A model generated the notes under the pieces. The model saw only the letters and a program-made list of their open reading frames with translations, had not been told where the DNA came from and made no database searches. From positions 1,054,001 through 1,118,000 of the forward strand of contig JADJEE010000001.1 in assembly GCA_016709225.1 (NCBI GenBank): DNA of 64,000 nt. Reading direction: 5' to 3'. Shown here piece after piece: positions 49,931 to 62,168 of this stretch. Source of the DNA: Deltaproteobacteria bacterium (GTDB lineage Bacteria; Myxococcota_A; Polyangia; Nannocystales; Nannocystaceae). Position numbers and translations under genes: made by a program. The first letter of the stretch is position 1; each line of letters begins with the position of its first letter.

Positions 49931-50629
49931 TCAACCAAACGGGTCGACGGCCTTGGGCGGCTTGCTGCCGCCGGGCTTGCTGCCGGACGGCTTCTTGGGC
50001 TTCTTGGGCTTGCTCGCCTTGGGCTTGCTCGCCGCCGGCGTCGGGGTTGCGGCCGCGGGCGGTGTGCCTGCGGTGGCAGCGGGATCCGTGCCCGGAGCCA
50101 CCGGCGTGCCCGGGGCGGCCGGTGCGTTCGGATCGACCGGGGTGCCGGGAGCGACGGCCACACCCGGGGCACCCGCGACTGGCGTGCCTGGCGGTGTGCC
50201 CGCGACCGGCTGCGTCGGCGCGGCGGGCGTAGCCCCCGGAGCCGGCGGTGGCGGGGTGGCGGCCTTCGCTTCCGCGGCCGGGGCAGCGGCGGCGGCCGGG
50301 GCGGGCGTCGCCGGCGGAGGATCGCTGGGGCGCAGCAACAGCATGCCCGCGACCACCGCACCGAGGATGACGATGCCGCCACCGATGCCGAGGCCGAGGC
50401 CGAGGCCGCTGCCCGACTTCGGCGGCGGCGCGTGCATGTCGTAGCCGGGATGTCCGTGGGCGTCGGGCGGCGCCATCGGCATCGGGCCGATGGTGGTCCC
50501 GCCCGGCACCGCGACCGGTTCCGGCTCGGGCTCGGGCTCGGGCATCGTCGGCGTCATCGCCAACTCGTCCACGAGTTGGCCGAGCAGGTCGTCGAAGGCG
50601 TCGGCGTCGCGTCTGGTGGCTTGGTTCAC
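49931..50629 (-). CDS. Single-pass Pro/Ala-rich membrane protein
   Basis: The 232-residue product begins MNQATRRDADAFDDLLGQLV, an acidic helical segment, then Glu-Pro repeats (PEPEPEPEPV), a Gly-rich hydrophobic segment near residue 80 (GGGIVILGAVVAGMLLL) and over 120 residues of Pro/Ala/Thr/Gly repeats ending in Lys/Pro/Gly-rich KAVDPFG. It probably crosses the inner membrane once with a long disordered periplasmic tail. No function can be assigned. The next gene starts 49 bases downstream. Confidence 0.72.
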   Translation of the reverse strand: MNQATRRDADAFDDLLGQLVDELAMTPTMPEPEPEPEPVAVPGGTTIGPMPMAPPDAHGHPGYDMHAPPPKSGSGLGLGLGIGGGIVILGAVVAGMLLLRPSDPPPATPAPAAAAAPAAEAKAATPPPPAPGATPAAPTQPVAGTPPGTPVAGAPGVAVAPGTPVDPNAPAAPGTPVAPGTDPAATAGTPPAAATPTPAASKPKASKPKKPKKPSGSKPGGSKPPKAVDPFG

Positions 50630-50707
50630 GGACGTTGGTCCTTTGCTCCCGAAGTCAGCGGGGATTCTAGCCGTTGTGCGGCGTCTGCCACAAGGGATCG
50701 AGGGGAA

Positions 50708-51913
50708 TCAGAGTCGGGCGCGGAGCTTCGGGTGACCCGTCGCCGTTGCACGCGACGACCCGCAAGAAGTGCCCGACGATGTTCGTGTGCGATGTCGCGG
50801 GTCATCGAGCAACGTGGCCGCGACCGGCTCGCTGAGTGCTCGAATCAAGCATGATACACGGCGGCGCAGCTCGGCGAAATCGGCGAGTTGCCGCGCGGAG
50901 GGCGGCGTGGCGGTCTTGGGGTATCGCCCGCGGGCGCCATTGTCGTCGATGGCTCGCTCGCCGGCCCCCGTGTGGGACGCGGACGTAGGCGGCCGTGCCG
51001 TCGCGCGCGTGTCGTCGTGGGACGCGGGCAGCTGCCACAGGGTCAGCGTGCGCTCGTCCATGTACAGCGCGCGGCTCACCTCGAGCTGCAACGCGTGGAT
51101 GCCTTCGGCCGGTCTGCCGAAGCGCCGCACGAGCTCGCCGCCGAGGTACGGGTCGTTGAGCCGCACCGAGAGGCGCGGTGCACCCTCGCCCGCGGGTCCG
51201 CGAGCGGCATCGAGCGCGTCGAGCGCCATCCGTTCGACCGCCGCCCCACAGGCGCGCCCGCAGAGGCTTCCCACCACGAGATCGACCCCGACGCTGCAGG
51301 GCATGCTGTGGGCATCGAGCAGGATCGCGTAGCCGAAGCGGGCCCGGCGACGTGCGAGCAGGATCTCCAACGCGCGGTGGTAGGGCTCGTGGAAGCGAGC
51401 GATGCGCTCGCACAGCGCGGCGTAGGCGAGCGGCCCGCGGTGCAGCGGGACGTTGTCCAGCGCGTGGGTCCACACGACGCCGCGTCCGGGGCGCGGCGGC
51501 GGAGCGTCGTGGTCGACGGTGGCGGCGACCGGTACACCCGGTCGCCGGCGCGGTCGTGGATCCGGGTGATCGGGCACGACGCTGGCGGAGATGTCGTCCG
51601 CGGCGCGATTGAGATCGACGACCAGCCGGCTGTACTCCGCCTGGATCGCGACGGCTCCGCGGCGGGCCGCGTCCCCGTACAGCGAGTCGACCGCGTAGTC
51701 GGCGTTGCGACCGAAGTCGGTGGGCGGCTGTGGGCCCAGCTCGTGCGGCCACGCGAGCCCGACGTGGGGCAGGCTGATCACCAGCGGCGACCAGGCGTTG
51801 GCGGCCGTGAGACGAAACGGCAGGCACGCGTGCGCGGGCAATCCGAGCTCGTCGGGGCTCAGGGTCTCGTCGCTCGCATGCTCGCTGCGCGTCGTCACCG
51901 GGACGCGGAGCAT
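50708..51913 (-). CDS. N-formylglutamate amidohydrolase family protein
   Basis: The ATG at 51913 gives 401 residues. It matches the HutG/FGase family: VISLPHVGLAWPHEL near the start, RLVVDLNRAADD, AILLDAHSMP, RLNDPYLGGELVRRFG and HALQLEVSRALYMDE. Such enzymes hydrolyse N-formylglutamate or related acylamino acids with a zinc site; the conserved His/Glu/Asp pattern is present. The C-terminus after residue 300 is Arg/Pro-rich and lower in quality than the core. No histidine-degradation genes are nearby. Confidence 0.85.
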   Translation of the reverse strand: MLRVPVTTRSEHASDETLSPDELGLPAHACLPFRLTAANAWSPLVISLPHVGLAWPHELGPQPPTDFGRNADYAVDSLYGDAARRGAVAIQAEYSRLVVDLNRAADDISASVVPDHPDPRPRRRPGVPVAATVDHDAPPPRPGRGVVWTHALDNVPLHRGPLAYAALCERIARFHEPYHRALEILLARRRARFGYAILLDAHSMPCSVGVDLVVGSLCGRACGAAVERMALDALDAARGPAGEGAPRLSVRLNDPYLGGELVRRFGRPAEGIHALQLEVSRALYMDERTLTLWQLPASHDDTRATARPPTSASHTGAGERAIDDNGARGRYPKTATPPSARQLADFAELRRRVSCLIRALSEPVAATLLDDPRHRTRTSSGTSCGSSRATATGHPKLRARL

Positions 51914-51983
51914 AGCAGCCGAGGCGCCACGGATGCGGCCGCGGCGACCACCTTGGGACCGCACGTGACGGCTGCGCCGCGCG

Positions 51984-53810
51984 TCAGCGTTTGGGCCGGC
52001 CCGCCGGTGCCACCGGCGTACTCGCGGGGTTCCACACCGACCCCCGGGCAATCCCGATCTGCAGACCCACCGCCAGTCCGAGCACGAAGGCACCAGAGTC
52101 GACGCCGCTCTCGCCGACCACCGCGACCTGCGAGCCGCGACGGAAGCCGAACGCGTATCCCGCCCGCGCGGTCGCGCGGTAGCCGATGCGCGGTGTGGCC
52201 ACGCCGTCGGGAAGATCGTCGTACTCGCGGCCGCTCACGCCGCCGCGCACGCCGGTGAACCACTGACCCGCGTAGTCGTGGAACTTCGTGTGCAAAAAGC
52301 GGGTGTAGGTCGCGCCCGTGTCGGTCGTGAACCCGCGTCGCGCGATCACGTCGTACCAAAGGCGCGTGTCGATGAGCACCTGCCGCTCGAGCCCGAGCTG
52401 GATGCCGGCGTCGAGCTGCACGAACGGCGCACCGATGCCGTCGCCGCGGCGCAGCCGATCGGCCTGGGCGATCGCGGCGTCGTAGAGGAACCCCGCACGC
52501 ACCCGCACGCCGCGGGGACGATCGACGTACGACGGGTCCTCGACGATGCTGCGGATACGGTGGACGAGCCGCGCACTCTCGCGGCGCGCGAGCAGGCCGC
52601 GGGCGCGCAGCACCGCGAGCACGGCCGCGGTGCGTGGCCATGCCGAGAAGGTGTTCGATCGGCGATAGATCGCGTCGCGCAGCGCACGACGGGTCTCCTC
52701 GTCGGGTTCGTGGGCGAGGTTGTTCTCGCTGCGCAGCGCGTCGACCAGTGCGTCGACGACGAGGTCACTGCCGCGGTTGAGGTAGCGACCGTAGCCGAGC
52801 CCGCCCGCGGGGATGACGTCGAGCGAGACTCGAGTGTCGGAAAGGCGCGACTGCTGGCCACCGCCGAAGTTCTCCACGCCAACGTGAACGAGGCGCTGCG
52901 AGATGCCGAGCTCGCCGAAGGCGTGCACGTCGGTGCGGCCGAAGTAGACGTGGGCATCGCCCGCACCGGCCAGCGACTGCGCGACGAAGAACACGTCGCC
53001 GGTGTCGTCGCCCATGTCGGGTAGGCTGGTGACGTCGCCGTTGCGGACACGGCTGCCGAGCTCGCCACGCACCGCGAAACCCCAGCGCGCGCGCTCGTCG
53101 ACGTAGTACGCCCGCGCCGCAATGCCGCCGTCGGCGAGCAGTGGCTGCTGCTTCGACGCCGTGTCGACCCCGAGGTCGAGCTGGCCCAGCACGAAGGTGA
53201 AGGCCCGCTCGCGCGCGCGAACGTTGGCCGGCAGCGGCTTGTCCCGTGCGGTGGGATCGTCTTGCTCCTCGGGCGCGACGCTGGCCTCGCCCATGGTGCC
53301 GAGCTGCGGGCCGGCGACCAGCGGCTCGTCGCCGCTGGTGTCGGCGCCCGCGGCCCCGGGCGCCAGTCGTGCGTCGTCGCGGGGGGTCTGGCCGAGCTGG
53401 CGCAGCGCTGCCGCGGCGTCGTCGCGCACGAAGGTATCGATGCTGCGATCGGCGTAGATGCGCTGCAGCGGCGCGACGGCCCGCGCGTCACCGATCTTGC
53501 CGAGGCTCTCGATCGCGATCGAGAGCACCGCGTCGTAGCGCTCGGTCTCGACGATCTTCAGCAGCGGCTCGACCGCGTCCTTGTCGCGGCGTTCGCCGAG
53601 CTCGGCGGCGATCTCCCGCCTGCGCTTGCGCCACGCGTCGTCCTCCATGCCGGTCGGGCGGGCCTCGAGGATCTCGAGCTCACTGGGCTCGTCGGCCGCA
53701 GGGGCGACCCGCGCGAGCGCGACCGTGGGCACCGTCAGCGCGGTCGACAGGGCCACCGCGAGCGCGGCGACGGAAGCGAGCCGATGGCGTCGCCGAGCGC
53801 CGAGGTTCAT
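51984..53810 (-). CDS. Exported protein with HEAT-like repeats and beta-barrel-type C-terminus
   Basis: This 608-residue protein has signal peptide LASVAALAVALSTALTVPTVALA and ATG 53810. The first quarter has HEAT-like helices (AVEPLLKIVETERYDAVLSI; AVAPLQRIYADRSIDTFV). The rest has alternating aromatic and small residues and many short strands (AYYVDERARWGFAVRGELGS; VRAGFLYDAAIAQADRL), consistent with an outer-membrane beta-barrel or similar. The ATG overlaps the previous gene's stop as ATGA. Role unknown; coupling to a small lipoprotein suggests an envelope complex. Confidence 0.78.
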   Translation of the reverse strand: MNLGARRRHRLASVAALAVALSTALTVPTVALARVAPAADEPSELEILEARPTGMEDDAWRKRRREIAAELGERRDKDAVEPLLKIVETERYDAVLSIAIESLGKIGDARAVAPLQRIYADRSIDTFVRDDAAAALRQLGQTPRDDARLAPGAAGADTSGDEPLVAGPQLGTMGEASVAPEEQDDPTARDKPLPANVRARERAFTFVLGQLDLGVDTASKQQPLLADGGIAARAYYVDERARWGFAVRGELGSRVRNGDVTSLPDMGDDTGDVFFVAQSLAGAGDAHVYFGRTDVHAFGELGISQRLVHVGVENFGGGQQSRLSDTRVSLDVIPAGGLGYGRYLNRGSDLVVDALVDALRSENNLAHEPDEETRRALRDAIYRRSNTFSAWPRTAAVLAVLRARGLLARRESARLVHRIRSIVEDPSYVDRPRGVRVRAGFLYDAAIAQADRLRRGDGIGAPFVQLDAGIQLGLERQVLIDTRLWYDVIARRGFTTDTGATYTRFLHTKFHDYAGQWFTGVRGGVSGREYDDLPDGVATPRIGYRATARAGYAFGFRRGSQVAVVGESGVDSGAFVLGLAVGLQIGIARGSVWNPASTPVAPAGRPKR

Positions 53811-54235
53811 CCGGGATCGAGCCTTCCGCAGTAGCCGATGATGCCTTCGATCGCCGCCGCCGCCGGGTTCGGATCCATCATCTGCGTGGTCGCGGGATCG
53901 ACCTGCGCGAGCTCGGGGCAGCTGGTGGCCTCGATACAGGTGACGACGACGTCGCCCTGCGCCGCCTCGCTGGCTTCGACGGTGTCGACGCAGGCGTCGA
54001 AGTCACGCTCCTGGGTGTTCATGTCGCCGTCGTCCTCGACCGAGGGCCACAGCACACCACAGCCCGCGAGCTTGCGACATGCGTCCCACGCCGTGAACTC
54101 GGCGTCGGGCGCGGCGTCGCAGCCGAGCGCGAGTCCGGCCGGCTCGTCGCACGCTCCGTAGTAACCCTGCTGGTTGCCGCCGCACGCCGTGAGGGCCGCG
54201 ACGAGCAGCGTCGTGAGTCGGGCGCGCGTCGACAT
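53807..54235 (-). CDS. Small cysteine-containing lipoprotein
   Basis: From ATG 54235 the 142-residue product has signal peptide LTTLLVAALTAC and lipobox LTAC, followed by GGNQQGYYGACDEP. Paired cysteines (CRKLAGCGVLW, CVDTVEASEAAQ, CIEATSCPEL) suggest disulfides. The stop overlaps the HEAT/outer-membrane gene by ATGA. No family is recognised. A sigma70-type promoter lies upstream at 54247-54276. Confidence 0.78.
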   Translation of the reverse strand: MSTRARLTTLLVAALTACGGNQQGYYGACDEPAGLALGCDAAPDAEFTAWDACRKLAGCGVLWPSVEDDGDMNTQERDFDACVDTVEASEAAQGDVVVTCIEATSCPELAQVDPATTQMMDPNPAAAAIEGIIGYCGRLDPG

Positions 54236-54246
54236 CGACGACGCCC

Positions 54247-54276
54247 ACGTTAGCGAGGCGGACACGACGCCGTCAA
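54247..54276 (-). promoter_or_regulatory. Promoter of small cysteine lipoprotein operon
   Basis: Minus-strand TTGACG (54271-54276), 18 nt and TAACGT (54247-54252) lie just before ATG 54235. The leader would be very short, about 5 nt. Confidence 0.5.
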
Positions 54277-54588
54277 ACAGGGCTGTACACCCCGCGTGGT
54301 CGATTGCGTCGGGGTGCGCGGGCCCCAGAACCCGGGTGCCGACGACGTGCTGCGGTGACGCTGCGAGGTCTCGGCACATCGCGACGCGACTGGGCCGCAC
54401 TTCGTGCAGCCTGCCACAGCCGCCCACCGAACTTGCGCCGCGACGCGCTCGACACGGAAAGTCGGGACGATCGGGGGTCTGTCTCGGTGGACTGGCCACG
54501 GTCGGGTCATCGACCCGCGCGCCCCCGCGAGTCGATCGCGGGTGGGGCGGTTGCTCGACCCTGGCGATCCTCCTCGACGTGTGCTGCG

Positions 54589-54624
54589 GACGACCGCTCG
54601 GGTGACCGGGCGGTCGTTCTTTTT
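54589..54624 (+). terminator. Strong intrinsic terminator without an upstream gene
   Basis: CGACCGCTCGG (54591-54601) pairs with CCGGGCGGTCG (54606-54616) over 11 bp with one G-T and a GTGA loop; flanking bases can extend the stem by up to two pairs. TTCTTTTT follows at 54617-54624. It works on the + strand only; on the minus strand A bases would follow the stem. Confidence 0.8.
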
Positions 54625-54699
54625 CCGGCGCGAAGCCGACGGCTGCCGCGAGCGTCGCCCCCCGGCCGCACCCCCTCGCGAGGGAGGGGGAAGGTCGGG

Positions 54700-54774
54700 T
54701 GGTGACCCCACCGGGAATCGAACCCGGGTTTCAGGGATGAGAACCCTGCGTCCTAACCGCTGGACGATGGGGCC
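54700..54774 (-). tRNA. tRNA-Glu (CTC anticodon)
   Basis: The minus strand gives acceptor GGCCCCA with TGGGGTC (one G-T), D region GTCCAGCGGTTAGGAC, anticodon loop TTCTCAT with anticodon CTC, and T arm CCGGGTTCGATTCCCGG. The CCA is encoded (54700-54702). It lies 32 bases downstream of tRNA-Gln on the same strand. Confidence 0.95.
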
Positions 54775-54806
54775 GTTGGGCGATGCTCGAGGTCGGGCTG
54801 ACGAGT

Positions 54807-54880
54807 TGGTTCGGGGACAAGGATTCGAACCTTGATAGACGGAATCAGAATCCGTAGTCCTACCATTAGACGATCCCCGA
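54807..54880 (-). tRNA. tRNA-Gln (CTG anticodon)
   Basis: The minus strand starts TCGGGGATCGTC and ends with matching TCCCCGA plus discriminator A and encoded CCA (54807-54809). The anticodon loop TTCTGAT carries CTG. The T arm is AAGGTTCGAATCCTT. It is first in a two-tRNA transcript with tRNA-Glu. Confidence 0.96.
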
Positions 54881-55233
54881 GCGAGGTCTCGTGTGGCTGC
54901 GGAAGATGCAAGAGGCCGGCGCGGCTGTCAAGACGGAAACTGCTCGGTTTCGACACGGTTTCGACGGGGGAGGGGCTCGGGGTCACGGGCATCCGGACGG
55001 GCGTCCGGGCCGCTCGGGGCGAGATCTGCTCGACGGGCCGCTGGAGCACCCCTGCGTCCGGTCTGCGGGGATTGCGGATGGGCGGCCCGCGGGTCGTGAC
55101 GCGGCGCGGCCTGGACTCGCGCGAGTGGGGTCGAGCCACGTCCTCGGTTGACCGTCGTCGGGTCGAGGGCCGTCGAGTCGAGGGTCGTTGGGTGAGGGCC
55201 GCGGCGAGGGCCGTGCGGTAGGCTTCGCGCGCC
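54881..55233. other. Divergent intergenic region, 353 bases
   Basis: This gap holds the tRNA promoter at its left end and must contain the ggt promoter at its right. Near 55150-55215 the short motif CGAGGGCC and relatives recur, possibly an operator or slippage tract. No gene is supported. Confidence 0.4.
54903..54931 (-). promoter_or_regulatory. Promoter of tRNA-Gln/tRNA-Glu
   Basis: Minus-strand TTGACA (54926-54931), 17 nt and CATCTT (54903-54908) lie 22 bases before the tRNA-Gln 5' end. Confidence 0.55.
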
Positions 55234-57089
<1,856 letters not shown>

Positions 57090-57093
<4 letters not shown>

Positions 57094-57785
57094 CCCCGAC
57101 GATCCATCTGTTCGACATCGACGGCACCCTGCTCGACGGCGACGGGGCCGGCCGACGTGCGATGGAGACCGCGTTCGCGCAGTGCGTGGGCGAGGCCGCG
57201 ACCGCTGGCCTGCGCGCGCTACGGTTCGCGGGCATGACCGACCCGGCGATCGTGCGCGCCGGTCTCCGCGCGGCAGCGATCGCGGCCGACGACGATGCGC
57301 GGCACATCGCCGCCGTGATCGCGCGCTACCTGGAGCTGCTGCCCTCGTGCATCGCCGAGGCCGCCCGCTTCCGTGCCCACGACGGCGTGCTCGCGGTGCT
57401 CGACGCGCTGCGCGGGGCCGCCGAGGTCGCGATCGGGCTCGGCACCGGCAACGTCGAGCCCGGGGCCCGGCTCAAGCTGACGCCGCTGGGCATCGGAGAT
57501 CGCTTCGCGTTCGGCGGCTACGGATCCGACCACGAGGACCGCGCGGAGCTGATCGCGATCGCGGCCGCGCGCGGGGCCGCGCAGCTGGGCCGGCCGCGAT
57601 CGGCGTGCCGGGTGGTCGTCATCGGTGACACCCCCAAGGACATCGCCGCTGCGCAGGCCATCGGCGCCGAGTCGCTCGCGGTCGCGACCAGCTTCTACGA
57701 CGCCGCCGCGCTGCGAGCGGCCGGCGCGACCCTGGCCGTGCAGGACCTGGCGCAGCCCGAGGCGCTCGCGTTCCTGCGCGGGTGA
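57090..57785 (+). CDS. HAD-superfamily hydrolase (phosphoglycolate phosphatase-like)
   Basis: The TTG at 57090 overlaps the ggt stop (TTGA). The 231 residues have the HAD motifs FDIDGTLLDG (nucleophile Asp), the middle GTGNVEPGARLKL threonine region, lysine of motif III in this stretch and VIGDTPKDIAAAQAIGA (acidic motif IV). The cap is helical, as in phosphoglycolate phosphatase and related enzymes. Substrate unknown. A 136-base gap separates it from the kinase gene. Confidence 0.9.
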
Positions 57786-57921
57786 CCGTCGGGCCCGCGC
57801 CCACGGGGGCTTTGCTCCTGCGCCAAGCGGCACGCGGAGCTGCCGCGGGCGGCACGAAGGGCTGGCGACCGCCGCAGGTCAGCTCGATTTGCGATGCTGT
57901 GCGTAGGAAGGACGCCTCGAC

Positions 57922-59057
<1,136 letters not shown>

Positions 59058-59058
<1 letters not shown>

Positions 59059-62000
59059 TGCAGACCGAGCCCACCGTTCGCAGCGTCGGCGTCGCACGGG
59101 TCGTGCGCGACGGCGTGTGCACGGTGTGGTGGGTGCCGCGGGCATCCGAGCGCGCGATCGCAGCGATGCGCGAGCTGGTCGCGGCCGGTGGCTTCGGGCT
59201 GCGCGAGCGCGGCGACGAGGGTGATGCGGTCGGCTTCGAGCGGGTCCTCGAGCGCCCGCTGTCGTCGTGGCTGCCGGGCGACGCGGCGATCGACTGGCGC
59301 GTGGCCTGCGGGCTCGCGCACGACCTCGCCGACGCGCTGGCCTGGGCCGAGGCCCGCGACGTGTTCCCCGGCGCGCTATCCCTCGACCAGATCACCGTGC
59401 AGGGCGATGCGCCGCCGCGGGCGGTCATCGCCTGCGACGATGCGCCGAGCGTCGCGGTCGGTGCGAGCGCCGTTGCGGCGGCGCACGACAGCGGCAAGCT
59501 CTCGCGGTGGTCGGCGCCCGAGCAGGCCGCCGGCGCGCGCTGGGATCACGCCGCCAATCGCTACGTGCTGGGCCTGGTGCTCTACCGCATGCTCGCGGGC
59601 ACGCACCCGTTCGCGGGCCTGGGCCTGCGGCGTGCGCTCGAGCAGCAGGCCAGCGTCGGCGCGCCACCGCTGCCCGAGGCGGCCGCCGCTGCGCTGCCGC
59701 CGGGGCTGCACGCGCTGGTGCTGCGCATGCTCGACGCCGACGCCGACCGGCGACCGCGACACGCCGCCGCGATCGCCTCGCGGCTGCGCGAGCTGCTCGG
59801 CGAGGCCGCACCGCAGGCGTCGTTCGGCGCGGCGGTCGTATCGGGCGACGCGTCGCTCGCGTCATCGGGGCTGCGCGACGCCGCGATGCCGGTCGCTGCG
59901 TCGAGCCGAGCGGCAGCGATGCCTGGACTCGCCGAGCCCGCGCCCGCGCGCGCCGAGCCCACGCCGGCCCCCGGTGCGCCGACCCCCGCGAACCCGGCCG
60001 TGCGGGCCACCGCGCGTGGCGGTCGGGGGTGGTGGGTGCTCGCTGCGCTGCCGCTGTTCGCGGGGGTCTACGCCGGCCGCGAGCTCTCGCGCGACGTGAC
60101 GCCGCCGCCGTCGGCCGCGGCGCCGGAGGTGCGCCAGCGTGCGCCGCTGTCGAGCAGCGAGACCAACCCCGACGACTGCGCCACCTGCCACCCCGATCAC
60201 ACCGCGCAGTGGCACGGCTCGGTGATGGCGCACTCGGTCAAGAGCCCGCTGTTCCAGGCGCTCGAGATCCTCATCCAGGAGCAGGGCGGGCGTGAGTTCG
60301 GCTGTGAGCACGGCGCGGGTCTGCTACGGCCGATCGACGACCGCACCGCGTGCCGTGATCGCGAGACCGGCCTGCCGGTGACGGGCTCGGGCGGCGCGCT
60401 GTGGTGCGTGAACTGCCACGCACCGTCGGACAACCTCGAGCGCCGCGTGCCACCGTGGAACGGACTCGCCGCGGTGTCGCCGAGCCGCCGACCGTTGGTC
60501 GACATCCTCTCGCCGGCCGCGATGGACGGTATCTCGTGCCGCTTCTGCCACCAGGTCCACGGGCCGGTGCGACCCGGCGAGGAGGCCCGCGGCGGCTACG
60601 AGGGCAACCCCGACTGGGTCTCGACCAAGAGCGGCATCCGCTTCGGCGCGCGCCCCGAGGACGCACTCGGCAGCTTCGGCATCGGCAACAGCGGCTACGC
60701 CCTCGATCCCCGCGAGCTGCTGCTGGCCGGCACGCAGGCCGCGGCGGTGCCGACCGGCGCCCACGCGCGCCCCGATGGCAGTGCCAAGGCCTATCTCGCG
60801 TCGTCGGAGTTCTGCGGCAGCTGCCACGACGTGCGGTTGTTCGGCACCGACGCGATCGGCTTTCGTCGCGGCGAGCACTTCAAGCGCCTGCGCAACGCCT
60901 ACTCCGAGTGGCGCAGCTGGGCCGACGACGAGCGCCGTGCCGGCCGTGAGCCTGCGAGCTGCCAGGACTGCCACATGAGCGCGTTTCCGGGGGTCTGCGA
61001 GCCGGTCGACGACGCCCAGTCCACGCTCGCGCAGCAGGGCGCCGGCGCGACTGCGATCGCGCGCGCGTGTCCGAGCGGCACCGCGTTCGTGCCGCGGCCG
61101 CCCGGCTTCGCGCCGCAGGGCTTCGTCGCCACCGCGTCGGGCGGCCCCGCCGAGGTCGCGCCGCACTACTTCAGCGGTGTCGACGTGCCGCTGGCCGACG
61201 CGTTCCCGCAGACGTTGGTCGACGATCCGACCCTCGACGCCTTCGGCATCCCGCGCGGCGCCAAGCAGCGCCGCGATCTCCTGCTCGGCAACACGTTCCG
61301 CTTCGAGCTGCCCGACGCGCGCCGCCTGGGCGCCACCCTCGAGATCCCGGTCGTGCTCGAGAACGTCGGCGCCGGGCACCGGGTGCCGGCGGGCTTCAGC
61401 CAGGAGCGCGAGTTCTGGGTGCACCTGGTGGTGCGCGACGAGGGCGGCCGCGTGCTGTACGAGGTCGGGCGCGTCGACGCCGACGACGAGGACCTGCGCG
61501 ACAAGCTGTTTCGCACCGTCAACGTCGACGACGGTCTGCTCGACGCGCAGGGCCGCCCGCTCGGCATGTTCGGTGCCGACGTGGTCGACGGTCCCGACGT
61601 GCCGCTGTGGGATCCCTCGCCGCTGACGGGCGCGACGGTGGTGCGCGGGCGCGGGCTCATCAACCTGCAAAACGGCTTCCTGCGCTGTGTGACGTGCATC
61701 GGCGAGATCGACGGCTTCGGTCGCTGCCAGCCCGGGCCAGGCCAGGGCCTGCACCGCGCCGATCGCTTCGCGGATGGCAACTACGACGCCGACACCGGCG
61801 AGTGCATCTCGAACTTGGGCGAGCCCGAGAAGTTCTTCGAGACGTTCTTCCCGGTCGGGGCGCTCGACGCCACCCGCGGCGTGCTCAAGGCCCCCGACGC
61901 GATCATCGACACCCGCTCGGCGCCGCCCGGCGTGCCGCTGCGCTTCACGTACGAGCTGCCGCTGGGCGAGGTGTCGGGGCCGATCAGCGTCGAGGCGCGG

Positions 62001-62168
62001 CTGCTGTTCCGCGCGTTCCCGCCGTTCCTCGTCAAGGCCTTCGCGGACTACGAGGCCCGCATGGCGGCCCGTGGCGAGCGACCGGGCACCGGCCCGCTGG
62101 TGACCCGTGCGATGCTGGCGCGGCTCGAGGTGGTCGAGCTCCACCGCGTGCGTCTGAGCATCCCGTGA
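59058..62168 (+). CDS. Pseudokinase-transmembrane-multihaem cytochrome c fusion
   Basis: The ATG at 59058 overlaps the kinase stop. Of 1,036 residues, about 1-260 resemble a protein-kinase C-lobe (WSAPEQAAGARWDHAANRYV; LVLYRMLAGTHPFAG; RMLDADADRRPRHA) without the ATP lysine, HRD or DFG motifs, hence a pseudokinase. An Ala/Pro linker leads to one membrane helix near 322-342. The C-terminal 690 residues carry five canonical haem c sites: CATCH 374, CVNCH 450, CRFCH 494, CGSCH 586 and CQDCH 635; a sixth, CVTCI 877, lacks its His. This layout places haem domains in the periplasm, with the pseudokinase in the cytoplasm next to the real kinase. I know of no such described fusion. Confidence 0.85.

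Larger units (their letters stand above)
54236..54699. other. Intergenic region with orphan terminator, 464 bases
   Basis: The leftward lipoprotein promoter is at the left, and the tRNA pair at the right. The middle has no supported protein gene: frames are Arg/Pro-rich with no motif. An intrinsic terminator at 54589-54624 faces rightward although no rightward gene precedes it, which hints at an unannotated RNA. A palindrome CCCTCGCGAGGG (54673-54684) follows the tRNA-Glu 3' end. Confidence 0.5.

Noticed and set aside
54430..54480. Possible RNase P-like GGAAAGTC near 54456
   Set aside because: It shares a few bases with the RNase P 5' consensus, but the rest of the conserved core and the 3' part are absent.
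54832..55221. A 129-codon open frame downstream of the tRNA genes
   Set aside because: It begins inside tRNA-Gln, has an Arg-rich composition and no motif; the region is better explained as promoter and spacer.
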